Part shown: piece after piece, positions 32,973 to 41,958 of the stretch
Numbering within the stretch: the stretch's first letter is position 1
Layout: the number at the start of each line of letters is the position of its first letter
Assembly (NCBI GenBank): GCA_029565065.1
Contig: JAKQOW010000029.1
Location: 1 to 42,120 of the forward strand
Source of the DNA: Acidobacteriota bacterium
GTDB taxonomy: Bacteria > Acidobacteriota > JAAYUB01
Direction of reading: 5' to 3'
Length of the DNA stretch: 42,120 bases
Translations under genes and position numbers: made by a program
Notes under the pieces: model-generated
The model's input: the letters and a program-made list of their open reading frames with translations, nothing else
Databases searched by the model: none
What the model was told of the DNA's origin: nothing

Positions 32973-33002
32973 ATGTTAACCCAGCCGGTCGCCGGTTGAC
33001 AA
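32973..33002 (-). promoter_or_regulatory. Possible promoter of the phosphatase gene
   Basis: On the minus strand TTGTCA (32997-33002), 18 nt, then TAACAT (32973-32978), 90 nt before the ATG at 32882. The matches are five and four of six. The rest of the spacer from 32883 to 33162 shows nothing else distinctive. Confidence 0.35.
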
Positions 33003-33162
33003 TCCCGATCGGTTGATTTGCGGGGGAAAATCATCTCAGGCGACTGAATCACCGGCGAATTCGTGGCACTTGAGCAACCGACGGTGCGACTCGACGGAGT
33101 ATGAAGCCGCGTCGTTCGGGTCCCAGCAGGCAGATGGGTGAGTGCACAATTGGAAGGACGGC

Positions 33163-34083
33163 TCAATCGCCGGGCGCGGTCTCGCGCCAGGCCATCTCCA
33201 CGTGAATGGCGTGGACCAGGTCGTACATGAAGTGGTCGCGGAATGGTTCCAGTTGGAGCGAGTCACGGATCTCCTCGAGGGTTCGCCCCTGCGCCCGGGC
33301 CTGGCCCACCGCGTCGAGCAGCGCGTCCAGGTAGTCCTGCTGGCGGGCGATGAGTTCCAATCCCCCCGGCGCCCCGTGGCCGGGAATGATCCGGGTTGCG
33401 GGGGGCAGGCTGGCGGCCAGGCGCTCCAGGACCGCGCGCATCCCGGTGACGCTGCCGCCGTGGATGGCGTGGGCGACCGGGACGAAGCCCGCGCCCAGGA
33501 CCGTGTCGCCCGCGACCAGGAGGTCGAGAGCCGGGACGCGGACCAGCAGGTCGGCGTCGGTGTGAGCCGGCGCGGCGTCCTCCAGCTCGATGCGGATATC
33601 GCCCAGCGCCAGGCCGGTCCCGCCGGCGGCGAGCACCACCGGCGGCGTGTGGCGAAAGCCCACGAATCCGTCCAGCAGGGTCCGGTAGGCGTCCAGGTAG
33701 CACCGGTGCCGCGCGGCGGGGCGTGCGTGGTCAGGGTTCGTCTCCAGTTGCTGGATGAACTGCTGGATGTCCGCCACCGACTGGGGATCGTCGAAGACCC
33801 GTTCCTGATCGTGCCGGGGCGCGTGCCGGTGGCCGACGATGGTGGCGCCGGTGAAGAGCTGGTTGCCGGCGGTGTGGTCGGCGTCGCAGTGGGTGTTGAT
33901 CACGAACCGGACCGGCTCCCGGCTGAAGGCGGCGATGGCCGGCAAGGCGGCCCGGGTGGCGGGCAGGGTGGCCAGGGTGTCGATGACCACGAGGCCGTCG
34001 CCGGTGGCGACCACGGTCATGTGCTCGTCGAGGTAGTCCCCGGTGATCACCAGCAGGCGGTCCGAGACCCGGGCGGGGTGCAT
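33163..34083 (-). CDS. Metallo-beta-lactamase-fold hydrolase
   Basis: A 306-aa protein. The first metal motif reads NTHCDADHTAGN (H65, D67, D69, H70), an HxDxDH form rather than the usual HxHxDH. Further ligands are the His of APAHTDADLLV, the Asp of VAGDTVLGAG and the His of IIPGHGAPGG. No signal peptide is evident. The start at 34083 has GGAGGG 6 nt upstream; an ATG 15 nt earlier would put that site within the gene. The sequence is closest in pattern to small-molecule or quinoprotein-relay-type hydrolases, not to true beta-lactamases; substrate unknown. It is divergent from the S41 peptidase, with a 114-nt shared upstream region. Confidence 0.85.
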   Translation of the reverse strand: MHPARVSDRLLVITGDYLDEHMTVVATGDGLVVIDTLATLPATRAALPAIAAFSREPVRFVINTHCDADHTAGNQLFTGATIVGHRHAPRHDQERVFDDPQSVADIQQFIQQLETNPDHARPAARHRCYLDAYRTLLDGFVGFRHTPPVVLAAGGTGLALGDIRIELEDAAPAHTDADLLVRVPALDLLVAGDTVLGAGFVPVAHAIHGGSVTGMRAVLERLAASLPPATRIIPGHGAPGGLELIARQQDYLDALLDAVGQARAQGRTLEEIRDSLQLEPFRDHFMYDLVHAIHVEMAWRETAPGD

Positions 34084-34197
34084 GGGCGTACCCTCCATGT
34101 ATTTCCGGTTTACGGACAGGCGGAGAATTTGTTCCTCCCGGCCGGCGGCGGATCGGGCATAATGGGGCGCAGCCACTTTCACCGTGCGAGGTGGACC

Positions 34198-36111
34198 ATG
34201 AGGCGATGTGCCGTGAGCATCCTCGGCCTGGCGGCCCTGTGGGTCGCGGCGGGCGCGGTCCGGGCCGAAGCGCCGCTGCCGGCCGAGACGATTCCGTACG
34301 CCGACAGCGTCAGCCTGGCCGAATACGTCCGGCTGCTGGACGAGATGCAGGTGTTCCAGCAGCGGATCCGGGCGGCGGACTTCGACGGCGCGGCCGCGCT
34401 GGCGCGGGCCGTGGCGGAGCGGGTGCCCGAGCTGTCGCCCGGCCACGAGATGGGCTTCCTCGCGGCGGCCCTCGGCGGCCGGCCGGACGCGGCCGTCGCG
34501 TGCCTGGAGCGGCTGGCCGACAGCTATTTCATCTACCCCGAAATCTACGCCAACCTCCTCCCGGCGGTGGAGCGCCTCCCGGATCCGGCCCAGCGGCAGC
34601 GCCTGCGGGAGGCGGTGACGGAATGCTTCCAGCGGCGCGCGCTGCGGCTGCAGCACGCGCTGGTGCGGGGCGCCAACGGCCGGCAGATCCTCGTGGAGCT
34701 GGTGTACCTGCATTACGCCGCCGGCGATGAGGCCGGGGCGCTGCGCGGCCTCGCGGCGGTCGCCGCGTTCGACGGGCCCTTCGCCCGGGGCTTCCTGCGG
34801 CGCTCCATCTGGCGCGATCCGGCGGCCGTCCGGGCCGTCGAGGATCGGCTGGAGGCCGCACGCCACGCGTGGAGCGGCAGCGCCGAGGAGAAGGCGGCGG
34901 GACTGGTGCGCGTCGCCGCGGCGGTGCAGGCCATGAGCGCGGCGCTGCCCCTGACCCCGGTGACGGACTGGCCGGGTCACGTCGCCCGCTGGATCCCGGC
35001 GGCGCTGGCGGCGCCGGACCGGCAGGCGTACTACGAGGCGCTCGCCGGCATGGTGCACGCCCTCGGCGACAACCATACCCGGGTGCTCTTCCCCGCCGAC
35101 GTCGCCGCCGCCTGCGGCGACTGCGGCCTGGGGATCCGCCCCGTCGGCGAGCGCTTCCTCGTGGACCGGGTGGACGATCCGGCGCTGACCGGCCGGGTCC
35201 GGCCCGGCGATGAGATCACCGCCGTGGACGGCCGAGCGCCGGCGGAGCACCTGGCCCGGAACAGCGGGCGGTTCCCGTGGGTGGAGTATGCCGCGTTCCG
35301 CCCGGCCGGCTACGGCCGGCGGCGGCTGGCCGCCGACCTGCTGGCCGGCCCCGCCGGCACGACGGTCCAGGTGGCCGTGCGCGCGCCCGACGGCGCCACC
35401 GCAACACTCGCGCTGCGCCGCGACCGGCCGCTCCGGCGCGGCCCGGCCGCGCCCGGCGAGCCGCTGGTCTCGGCGCGGGAGGTGGCGCCGGGCGTCTGGC
35501 GGATCCGGATCCCGCAGTTCGAGGGCGGAGACGTGTACGCCGCCTTCCGCGAGGCGGTCGCCTCCATCGACCCGACCCGGACGCGCGGTCTGATCCTGGA
35601 CCTGCGGGACAACCCGGGCGGCAACTCGGCCTACGGCGAGGCCATCTTCGCCCACTTCATCGACGCGCCGTGCCGGAGCTATCGGCTGGATTACACGCCG
35701 GTGTTTGCGCCCACCAAGATAGACGGCCACCACGGGCGGCTCCGGCTCTACGGCGAAGGGCCGTCCATCCAGCCGGCCGCCGCTCCCCGCTTCGGCTGCC
35801 CGGTGGTGCTGCTGGTGTCGGAGCTCACCGCCTCGGCGGCCGAGGACTTCGTCTGCCTGTTCCGCGACGGCGGCCGGGCGCTGCTGGTGGGGCGACCCAC
35901 GGCGGGCGGGACGGGCAACGGCCACCTCGTGGACCTGCCCGGCGGCGGCATGCTCCGGGTGGGGCTCAACGTGAACCTGGCGTACAGCTGGCGCGGACTG
36001 GCGCCGGACGTCGAGGTCAGGCCGTCGCCGGCCGACCTGGCCGCCGGCCGCGACGCGGAGCTGGCCCGCGCCCTGGAGCTGCTGCCGGCGGCCGCGCCCG
36101 CCGGTCCGTGA
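34198..36111 (+). CDS. Secreted S41-family peptidase with PDZ domain
   Basis: A 637-aa exported protein: signal peptide ILGLAALWVAAGAVRAEA, then a helical repeat-like region (about 30-250) of unknown role. A degenerate PDZ domain follows (about 300-375, with LVDRVDDPALTGRVRPGDEI), then the S41 catalytic core: LILDLRDNPGGNSAYGE, which shapes the active site, and VSELTASAAEDFV, with probable nucleophile S546 and E549. The Glu three residues after the Ser fits the IRBP/tricorn-like branch more than CtpA, which uses Ser-Lys. GAGGTGG lies just before the ATG. It likely degrades misfolded or peptide substrates in the periplasm. The DUF4097 gene follows after 67 nt on the same strand. Confidence 0.88.
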   Translation: MRRCAVSILGLAALWVAAGAVRAEAPLPAETIPYADSVSLAEYVRLLDEMQVFQQRIRAADFDGAAALARAVAERVPELSPGHEMGFLAAALGGRPDAAVACLERLADSYFIYPEIYANLLPAVERLPDPAQRQRLREAVTECFQRRALRLQHALVRGANGRQILVELVYLHYAAGDEAGALRGLAAVAAFDGPFARGFLRRSIWRDPAAVRAVEDRLEAARHAWSGSAEEKAAGLVRVAAAVQAMSAALPLTPVTDWPGHVARWIPAALAAPDRQAYYEALAGMVHALGDNHTRVLFPADVAAACGDCGLGIRPVGERFLVDRVDDPALTGRVRPGDEITAVDGRAPAEHLARNSGRFPWVEYAAFRPAGYGRRRLAADLLAGPAGTTVQVAVRAPDGATATLALRRDRPLRRGPAAPGEPLVSAREVAPGVWRIRIPQFEGGDVYAAFREAVASIDPTRTRGLILDLRDNPGGNSAYGEAIFAHFIDAPCRSYRLDYTPVFAPTKIDGHHGRLRLYGEGPSIQPAAAPRFGCPVVLLVSELTASAAEDFVCLFRDGGRALLVGRPTAGGTGNGHLVDLPGGGMLRVGLNVNLAYSWRGLAPDVEVRPSPADLAAGRDAELARALELLPAAAPAGP

Positions 36112-36178
36112 AACTCCATCGAACGTTTTCGCCCGCCGCTGCGTACATAGTATTAATCTCATGATGGTCGGAGGCACC

Positions 36179-37228
36179 ATGGTTGCAAAACGCATGCTCG
36201 CCCTCACCGCGGCCCTGTTCCTGGCGGCGGGGGGAGGACTGGTATTCGGCGTGGAGAAGGTCATCGAAAAGTCGTTCCCGGCCAGCCCCGGGGCCGAGCT
36301 GATCCTGAAGTCCGACCGGGGGTCCATCCGCGTGGACACGGGCGCGCCCGACAAGGTGGACGTCCGGGTGACGCTGGAAGCCCGGGGGCAGGACAAGGCG
36401 GAGAAACTGTTCCGGGAATTCAAGCTCGACTTCCAACCGCTGGCGGGCGGGCTGAAGATCACGGGTGAAGGCCCCGAGGAGACCTGGAAGTTCTGGAGCT
36501 GGGGCTCGGACAACCTGAACGTCCGCTACGAGATCACCGTGCCGAAGGAGTACCGGGTGAACCTGAGCACCGGCGGCGGCAGCATCGCCGTGTCGGATCT
36601 CGACGGTGAGGTGGTCTGCGACACCTCCGGCGGCAGCATCAAGCTGGGCTGGATCGACGGCCGGGTCCATGCCCGCACTTCCGGCGGCAGCATCACCGTC
36701 GAAGGCGGCCATGCCGACATGGACGTCGAGACCTCCGGCGGCGGCATCCGCATCGGCGAGACGGGCGGCAAGGTCCGCGCCCACACTTCGGGCGGCAGCA
36801 TCCGCCTGGGCGCCTGCGGCGGGCCGGTGGACGCCGACACCTCCGGCGGCAGCATCACCGTGGAGGAGGTGCTGGGCGAGGTGTCGGCCACCACGTCGGG
36901 CGGCTCGGTCAAGGCGACCATCACCCGCCAGCCCAAGGGCAACTGCCGTCTCGAGACCTCCGGCGGCAGCGTCACCGTCTACCTCGCGCCCTCGGTGCGG
37001 ATGGACGTCAGCGGCCACTCCAGCGGCGGCGGTGTCCACGTCAACGTCCCCTTCGAAGGGGATATCGACGACGACGCCATCGAAGGGAAAATCAACGGCG
37101 GCGGCCCGAAGCTGCTGCTGAGCACGTCCGCCGGCTCGGTGAACGTGCTGAAGTACGCCGCGGACTCCGGGGCGGAAGCCGCATCGAAGAGCGGGACGAA
37201 ATCCAAGCCGAAGGCCGAGAAGAACTGA
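36179..37228 (+). CDS. DUF4097 beta-strand-repeat protein
   Basis: A 349-aa exported protein. The start at 36179 (MVAKRMLAL) has GGAGG 4 nt upstream; an ATG at 36161 is less well placed. After a signal peptide (ending about GGLVFGVEK) comes an N-terminal strand region, then at least seven units of about 20 residues centred on (T/S)SGG(S/G)(I/V), from STGGGSIAVSDL to ETSGGSVTVYL. These stack as a beta-solenoid, typical of PF13349 proteins, often called putative adhesins or autotransporter-like. The C-terminus is a Lys-rich tail (KSGTKSKPKAEKN). Proteins of this family are frequent beside anti-sigma or envelope-stress genes; here the neighbours are a secreted protease and an ABC exporter. Confidence 0.9.
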   Translation: MVAKRMLALTAALFLAAGGGLVFGVEKVIEKSFPASPGAELILKSDRGSIRVDTGAPDKVDVRVTLEARGQDKAEKLFREFKLDFQPLAGGLKITGEGPEETWKFWSWGSDNLNVRYEITVPKEYRVNLSTGGGSIAVSDLDGEVVCDTSGGSIKLGWIDGRVHARTSGGSITVEGGHADMDVETSGGGIRIGETGGKVRAHTSGGSIRLGACGGPVDADTSGGSITVEEVLGEVSATTSGGSVKATITRQPKGNCRLETSGGSVTVYLAPSVRMDVSGHSSGGGVHVNVPFEGDIDDDAIEGKINGGGPKLLLSTSAGSVNVLKYAADSGAEAASKSGTKSKPKAEKN

Positions 37229-37295
37229 CCGGCCGCCAGCGGCCATCCCCATCCGGCCGGACCGGCCGCCCCGACGGGGGGCGTCCGGCCCGGTC

Positions 37296-37354
37296 TTGAC
37301 TTTCCCGCCCGATGAGTCCATAACAGGTCAGCCCGCGGGCCCGCCGGCCCGCGG
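37296..37354 (+). promoter_or_regulatory. Probable promoter and leader hairpin of the ABC exporter operon
   Basis: TTGACT (37296-37301), exactly 17 nt, then CATAAC (37319-37324). Directly downstream in the predicted leader is a perfect 8-bp hairpin, CCGCGGGC-CCGCCG-GCCCGCGG (37333-37354), which ends 23 nt before the GTG start and could affect translation or transcript stability. Confidence 0.5.
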
Positions 37355-37377
37355 CGTGAATCTCCGGGGAGCCCGCT

Positions 37378-38331
37378 GTGACCGAAGTCGCCCAGCCCCC
37401 TGCCGAACCGCCGGCCGCCCTGCGCTGCCGCCGCCTCGTGAAGCGCTATCCGGGCGTGTTGGCCGTGGACCGCCTCGACCTGGAGGTGCGCGCCGGCGAG
37501 AGCTTCGGCCTGCTGGGGCCCAACGGCGCCGGCAAGACCACCACCATGGAAATCCTGGAAGGGCTCACCCCGGCCGACGCCGGCGAGGTGGAGGTGCTGG
37601 GGCGGCACTGGGGGCGGGGCGGCGATCCCGCGCTCCGGGCCCGGCTGGGCGTCCAGCTCCAGACCGCCCAGTTGCCGGAGAAGCTCACCGTGTTCGAGGC
37701 GGTGCGGCTGTTCGCCAGCTTCTACCCGGCGGGTGGCGACGTGGAGGCGGTGATCCGCACCGTGGAGCTGGCCGAGAAGCGCGCGGCCCGCGTGGGCAAG
37801 CTCTCCGGCGGGCAGCGCCAGCGCCTGGCCCTGGCCTGCGCGCTGGTGGGCGACCCCGAGCTGCTCTTTCTCGACGAGCCCACCACCGGCCTCGACCCGC
37901 AGGCGCGCCTCAAGTTCTGGGAACTGATCGAGGCGTGTCACGTCCGGGGCAAGACGATCCTGCTCACCACCCACTACATGGAGGAGGCGGCGCGGCTGTG
38001 CGACCGCGTGGCCATCATGGACCACGGCCACGTCATCGCGCTGGGGAGCCCCGCGGAGTTGGTGGCCGCGCTAGACGCCGAGCAGATCGTGGAGTTCGCG
38101 GCCGACGCCGAACTCGAGGCGCCGGCGCTGGCGGCGCTGCCGGGCGTGAGCGCCGCCGCGCGCCGCAACGGCGCCTGGCGGCTCAGCGTGCGGGACATGG
38201 GCGCGGCGCTGCCGGCGCTCCTGGCCGAGCTGGAGCGGCGGGGGGCCGCGCTCAACCGGCTGGCCACCCACCAGGCCACCCTCGAGGACGTGTTCGTCCA
38301 CCTCACCGGCCGGGAGCTGCGCGATGGCTGA
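37378..38331 (+). CDS. ABC exporter ATP-binding protein
   Basis: A 317-aa ATPase of the DrrA/NatA/CcmA type. Walker A is GPNGAGKTTTMEIL, the Q-loop lies in VQLQTAQLPEKLTV, the signature is LSGGQRQRLALA, Walker B is LLFLDEPTTGLD and the H-loop is in LLTTHYMEEAARLCD. A C-terminal extension of about 90 residues after the core is typical of this exporter subgroup. Translation starts at a GTG (37378) with GGGGAG 7 nt upstream. The last eight bases overlap the permease gene, so the two form one unit. The transported substrate is unknown; drugs, lipids and sodium are known for relatives. Confidence 0.93.
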   Translation: MTEVAQPPAEPPAALRCRRLVKRYPGVLAVDRLDLEVRAGESFGLLGPNGAGKTTTMEILEGLTPADAGEVEVLGRHWGRGGDPALRARLGVQLQTAQLPEKLTVFEAVRLFASFYPAGGDVEAVIRTVELAEKRAARVGKLSGGQRQRLALACALVGDPELLFLDEPTTGLDPQARLKFWELIEACHVRGKTILLTTHYMEEAARLCDRVAIMDHGHVIALGSPAELVAALDAEQIVEFAADAELEAPALAALPGVSAAARRNGAWRLSVRDMGAALPALLAELERRGAALNRLATHQATLEDVFVHLTGRELRDG

Positions 38332-39418
38332 GCCCTCCCTCGCCCCGGCCGGCGCCCGCCGCCGCTTCCATCCGCTGGTGGAGCTCACGCGCGCCCGGAT
38401 CCTGGAGTTCGTCCGGGAGCCGGAGTCGATGTTCTGGGTGTTCGTTTTCCCGGTGCTGCTGGCACTGGCGCTGGGGATCGCCTTCCGCACCCAGCCGGCG
38501 GAGACGTTCCGCGTGGCGGTGGAGACGGATCCCGCCGGCGCGGCCCGGCTGCTGGAGCTGCTGCGGGAGGCGCCCGGGCTGGCGGTGACGCCGCTCGACG
38601 CGGCCGAAGCCGGCCGGGCCCTGCGCACCGGCCGCGTGGACCTGGTGATCGTGCCGGCCGGCGCGGCGACGCCGGACGGCGCGCCGCAATGGACCTTCCG
38701 CTACGATCCCACCCGGAGCGAGAGCCGCAACGCCCGCCTGGCCGCCGACGACGCCCTGCAGCGGGCCCTGGGCCGGCGCGACATCGCCGCCGCCGGCGAG
38801 GAGCGGGTGGTCCAGCCCGGCGCGCGCTACATCGACTTCCTGATCCCCGGGCTGGTGGGCCTCAACCTGATGGGGAGCGGCCTGTGGGGGATCGGCTTCA
38901 CCGTGGTCCAGCTCCGGACGCAGAAGCTGCTGAAGCTCTTCGCCGCCACGCCCATGCGCCGGCCCCACTTCCTGCTGTCGTTCATCCTGTCGCGGCTGCT
39001 CATGCTCGTGGGCGAAGTGGGGGCGCTCATCGGTTTCGGCTGGCTGCTCTTCGACGTGCGGGTGCACGGCTCGTGGCTGGACCTGGCGGCGCTCTCCCTG
39101 CTGGGGTCGCTGGCGTTCGCCGGCATCGGGCTGCTGGTGGCGGCGCGCCCCAGGACCATCGAGGGGGTGTCCGGCTGGATGAACCTGGTGATGCTTCCCA
39201 TGTGGATCTTTTCGGGGGCGCTCTTTTCGTACGCCCGCTTCCCCGAGGCGGTCCAACCGTACCTGCGGCTCCTGCCGCTCACGGCGCTCAACGACGCGCT
39301 GCGGCTGGTCATCAACGAGGGCCGGCCGCTGTACGCCGGCTGGTTCGAGCTGGCCGTCCTGGCCGCCTACACCGTGATCTCCTTCGTGCTGGCCCTGCGC
39401 TTCTTCCGGTGGCAGTGA
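38324..39418 (+). CDS. ABC-2 type exporter permease
   Basis: A 364-aa inner-membrane protein. A cytoplasmic N-terminus (ELTRARILEFVREPESMFW) leads into the first helix (VFVFPVLLALALGIAF). A soluble loop of about 120 residues follows, typical of the ABC2_membrane_3 type. Then come five helices, with the family block FLIPGLVGLNLMGSGLWGIG, TPMRRPHFLLSFILSRLL, and MLPMWIFSGALFSYARFPEA near the end. It overlaps the ATPase gene by eight bases. The pair is a minimal exporter with one permease type, presumably working as a homodimer with two ATPase chains. Confidence 0.92.
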   Translation: MAEPSLAPAGARRRFHPLVELTRARILEFVREPESMFWVFVFPVLLALALGIAFRTQPAETFRVAVETDPAGAARLLELLREAPGLAVTPLDAAEAGRALRTGRVDLVIVPAGAATPDGAPQWTFRYDPTRSESRNARLAADDALQRALGRRDIAAAGEERVVQPGARYIDFLIPGLVGLNLMGSGLWGIGFTVVQLRTQKLLKLFAATPMRRPHFLLSFILSRLLMLVGEVGALIGFGWLLFDVRVHGSWLDLAALSLLGSLAFAGIGLLVAARPRTIEGVSGWMNLVMLPMWIFSGALFSYARFPEAVQPYLRLLPLTALNDALRLVINEGRPLYAGWFELAVLAAYTVISFVLALRFFRWQ

Positions 39419-39423
39419 GAAAC

Positions 39424-40012
39424 GGTGAGTCGGTGAATGGGTGAATGGGTGGATCGGAGAATCGGGAGAGGGGAGACGGCAGACGGGAGACGGCAGACGG
39501 GAGACGGGAGATGGGAGACGAACGGAACGAACGATCAACCATCAACTATCAACTGATTGCGAACCTGCAAACCTGAAACTTGCGAACCTGAGAACATTCC
39601 AACCTTCAAACCTTCCAACGGCTCGATCACGAGCAAGATTGCGAATTACGATTACGATTACGAATTACGAGCTCGAATTCCGATATCCGATGTCCGAAGT
39701 CGGTGACGGGTTCTGTTAATCAGCCATCGCGCCACGATCCCGGCCCTGCGGGCCGGGTGCGTGCCGAACGCTCAGCGATCAACCATCAACGATCAACCAT
39801 CAACGATCAACTGTTGAGAACCTGCGAACATTCAAACGCCCGATCAGCGGCAGGCATGTCAGAATGGGAACGAACCCCGAACCCCGAGCCCCGAACCCCG
39901 AGCCCCGAGCCCCGAACCCCGAGCCCCGAACCCCGAACCCCGAACCCCGAGCCCAGGTCCCAGGTCCGATTACGATCACGATTTCGATTACAAATTACGA
40001 TCACGATGACGA
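39424..40012. repeat. Spacer made of successive short tandem arrays
   Basis: Nearly 600 bp after the exporter operon. In order: GTGAATGG units (39432-39450); a seven-unit GGSAGAC heptamer array (39471-39519); ATCAACN heptamers (39534-39560); AACCTGC/AACCTTC-like units (39560-39620); an ATTACG arm (39642-39670); a CCCGGCCC-TGC-GGGCCGGG hairpin (39739-39757); a second ATCAACN set of five or more units (39779-39813); a twelve-unit CGARCCC array (39871-39954); a CCAGGTC pair; and a final ATTACG-type tract (39968-40008). No gene is credible here. Confidence 0.85.
39871..39954 (+). repeat. Perfectly phased 12-unit CGARCCC array
   Basis: Twelve 7-base units with no indel. Each is CGAACCC or CGAGCCC, so only the fourth base varies; the order of that base is A A G A G G A G A A A G. 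It joins a CCAGGTC pair and an ATTACG-type tract, as the CCCAGNN arrays do elsewhere. Confidence 0.9.
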
Positions 40013-40037
40013 CGTCCGCCGTCCCCCGCCCGTTTTT

Positions 40038-40046
40038 TGATACAAT
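40038..40046 (+). promoter_or_regulatory. Possible extended -10 element of gpmA
   Basis: TGATACAAT: TACAAT (40041-40046) with a TG one base upstream, preceded by a T6 tract. No good -35 is present. It lies 72 nt before the gpmA ATG. Confidence 0.4.
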
Positions 40047-40118
40047 GGGGACCCAGCGGGCGGGGCAGGGACGGTGACGGCGCCGCCTCCGCCGGCGAGA
40101 TTCACCCGGAGGAACACC

Positions 40119-40868
40119 ATGAAGAAAATCGTCTTCCTGCGCCATGGCGAGAGCACGTGGAATAAAGAGAACCGGTTCACCGGCTGGACCGACGTGGACC
40201 TGTCCGACAAGGGCGTGGCCGAGGCCACCCTGGCCGGCGAGACGCTGCTCAAGGAAGGCTACGGCTTCGACGTCGCCTACACGTCGGTGCTCAAGCGGGC
40301 CATCCGCACCCTGTGGATCACCCTGGACAAGATGGACCTGATGTGGATCCCGGTGGTCCGCTCCTGGCGCCTCAACGAGCGCCACTACGGCGCCCTGCAG
40401 GGCCTCAACAAGGCGGAGACGGCCGAAAAATTCGGCGAGGCGCAGGTCAAGCTCTGGCGCCGCTCCTACGACGTGCAGCCGCCGGCGCTGGAGCCGTCTG
40501 ACCCCCGCTTCCCCGGCCGCGATCCCCGCTACCGCGGCCTCGGCGACGCCGACCTGCCCCGGACCGAGTGTCTCAAGGATACGGTGGCCCGGGTCATGCC
40601 GTACTGGGAAGGGGTGATCGCCCCGGCGGTGGCCGCCGGGCAGCGCGTCCTGGTGGCGGCCCACGGCAACAGCCTCCGGGCGCTGGTGAAGTACCTGGAC
40701 GACGTCTCCGACGAGGAGATCGTCGGCCTGAACATCCCCACGGGCGTTCCGCTGGTGTATGAGCTCGACGACCGGATCCGCCCCATCCGCCACTATTACC
40801 TGGGCGACCCCGCAGCCATCCAGGCGGCCATCGACGCGGTGGCCGGCCAGGCCAAGGCCAGGAAATGA
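40119..40868 (+). CDS. gpmA: 2,3-bisphosphoglycerate-dependent phosphoglycerate mutase
   Basis: A 249-aa cytoplasmic enzyme interconverting 3- and 2-phosphoglycerate in glycolysis. [10 protein letters not shown] holds the phosphorylated His (H9) and its Arg; [17 protein letters not shown] and [14 protein letters not shown] are the family blocks; [18 protein letters not shown] holds the second active-site His. Length and C-terminal tail are typical for the dimeric bacterial form. CCGGAGG precedes the ATG at 40119 by 6 nt; an in-frame GTG at 40074 has no such site. The stop overlaps the start of the next gene by four bases. Confidence 0.96.
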   Translation: MKKIVFLRHGESTWNKENRFTGWTDVDLSDKGVAEATLAGETLLKEGYGFDVAYTSVLKRAIRTLWITLDKMDLMWIPVVRSWRLNERHYGALQGLNKAETAEKFGEAQVKLWRRSYDVQPPALEPSDPRFPGRDPRYRGLGDADLPRTECLKDTVARVMPYWEGVIAPAVAAGQRVLVAAHGNSLRALVKYLDDVSDEEIVGLNIPTGVPLVYELDDRIRPIRHYYLGDPAAIQAAIDAVAGQAKARK

Positions 40869-41788
40869 CCGGTCCTCAACCCGAGCGACGATCGATCCGG
40901 CGGCGTCGCGGGATGCTCGTGGCGGCAGCGGGATTGCTCCTCCTGGCGCTGGGAACGGTCGCCGTCGCCGCCGCGCAAGAGGCGATGCCGCCGCCGGGGG
41001 CGGAGGATGCCGCGATCCTGGCGCGCGTGGGGCGCTACGTGCTCGCCTACCACGAGCAGCTGGCCCAGGTGGTGGCCGACGAACGCTACCTGCAGGTGGC
41101 GCCGCAGCTCCCCCTGGCCAATCCGGAGCGCACCCGCAACCTCCGCTCCGAGGTGATCCTAGTGCGCCCCGAGGGGAGCGCCGCCTACAAGCTGTTCCGC
41201 GACGTGGTCGAGGTCAACGGCCGGCGGGTGCGCGACCGCGAGGAGCGCCTGGCCGAGCTGTTCTTCTCCTCCCCCGCCACCCTGGACAAGATCGCCGCCG
41301 AAAGCAGCCGCTACAACATCGGCCCCGTCATCAGCAACTTCAACGTGCCCACCACCGTGCTGTACTTCCTCGAGCCGGCCAACCAGGCCAACTTCCGCTT
41401 CGAGCCGGCCGGCGAGGCGGAGATCGACGGCGTCCGCACCCGGGTGTTCCGCTTCACCGAGACGGCGCAGCCCACCCTGGTCCGGTTCAACTTCCGCGAT
41501 ATCCCGTCCGCCGGCGCCATCTGGGTGGATCCGGCCGACGGCCGGGTGCTGCGCACGCGCCTCCAGATCCAGGCCGCCGACAACCGGGGCCGGCCGCTGA
41601 ACGTGGAAACCGTCGTCGATTTCCGGCTCGTGCCGGCACTGGGCCTGCTTGCGCCGGTGGAGATGCGCGAGGAGTACACCGTCGCCGGCGTCGCCGTGTT
41701 CACCGGCCGGGCGGTGTACGACAACTTCCGCCGCTTCGCCGTCCAGGTGGATCAATCGGTGGACGCCCCCCCTGTCGACGAGCCGTGA
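40865..41788 (+). CDS. Secreted protein of unknown function, coupled to gpmA
   Basis: A 307-aa protein whose ATGA start overlaps the gpmA stop. An Arg-rich start ([11 protein letters not shown]) and a hydrophobic run ([21 protein letters not shown]) form a signal peptide. The mature part contains [41 protein letters not shown] (a block spanning about residues 98-138) and later a beta-rich stretch with [19 protein letters not shown] and a VEMREEYTV segment. I recognise this as a type seen often among Acidobacteriota hypothetical proteins, but no function is known. Coupling with a glycolytic enzyme is probably positional only. Confidence 0.85.
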   Translation: MTGPQPERRSIRRRRGMLVAAAGLLLLALGTVAVAAAQEAMPPPGAEDAAILARVGRYVLAYHEQLAQVVADERYLQVAPQLPLANPERTRNLRSEVILVRPEGSAAYKLFRDVVEVNGRRVRDREERLAELFFSSPATLDKIAAESSRYNIGPVISNFNVPTTVLYFLEPANQANFRFEPAGEAEIDGVRTRVFRFTETAQPTLVRFNFRDIPSAGAIWVDPADGRVLRTRLQIQAADNRGRPLNVETVVDFRLVPALGLLAPVEMREEYTVAGVAVFTGRAVYDNFRRFAVQVDQSVDAPPVDEP

Positions 41789-41806
41789 GCATGCGGGCTA
41801 TTAACT

Positions 41807-41857
41807 GTTGAGAGTTGAGGGTTGAGAGTTCGTGCTCGTGATTCGTAATCGTAATCC
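41807..41857 (+). repeat. GTTGAGR plus TCGTAATCG array, near-copy of the 18207 block
   Basis: Three GTTGAGR heptamers, the junction GTTCGTGCTCGTGA and then TCGTAATCG-type hexamers. Aligned with 18207-18255 it differs at 4 of 49 bases. It lies just after the stop of the last gene, as the first copy does after the exonuclease gene. Confidence 0.85.
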
Positions 41858-41958
41858 CAACCCGGCGTAACCGGAACCAAGGGCGCATGATCGTTCACTC
41901 CAGCTCTGTTTCGTAATGCCGGGTCTTCGGCAAGCCCTTCCAGTTTCAAAGACAATAG

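Noticed and set aside
37253..37291. GC-rich hairpin after the DUF4097 gene as terminator
   Set aside because: The arms are imperfect and no T-run follows; the sequence leads straight into a -35-like TTGACT.
39871..39954. Possible CRISPR array
   Set aside because: Units are 7 bases with no spacers, and there are no cas genes. The same holds for the arrays at 18284, 26365 and 39471.
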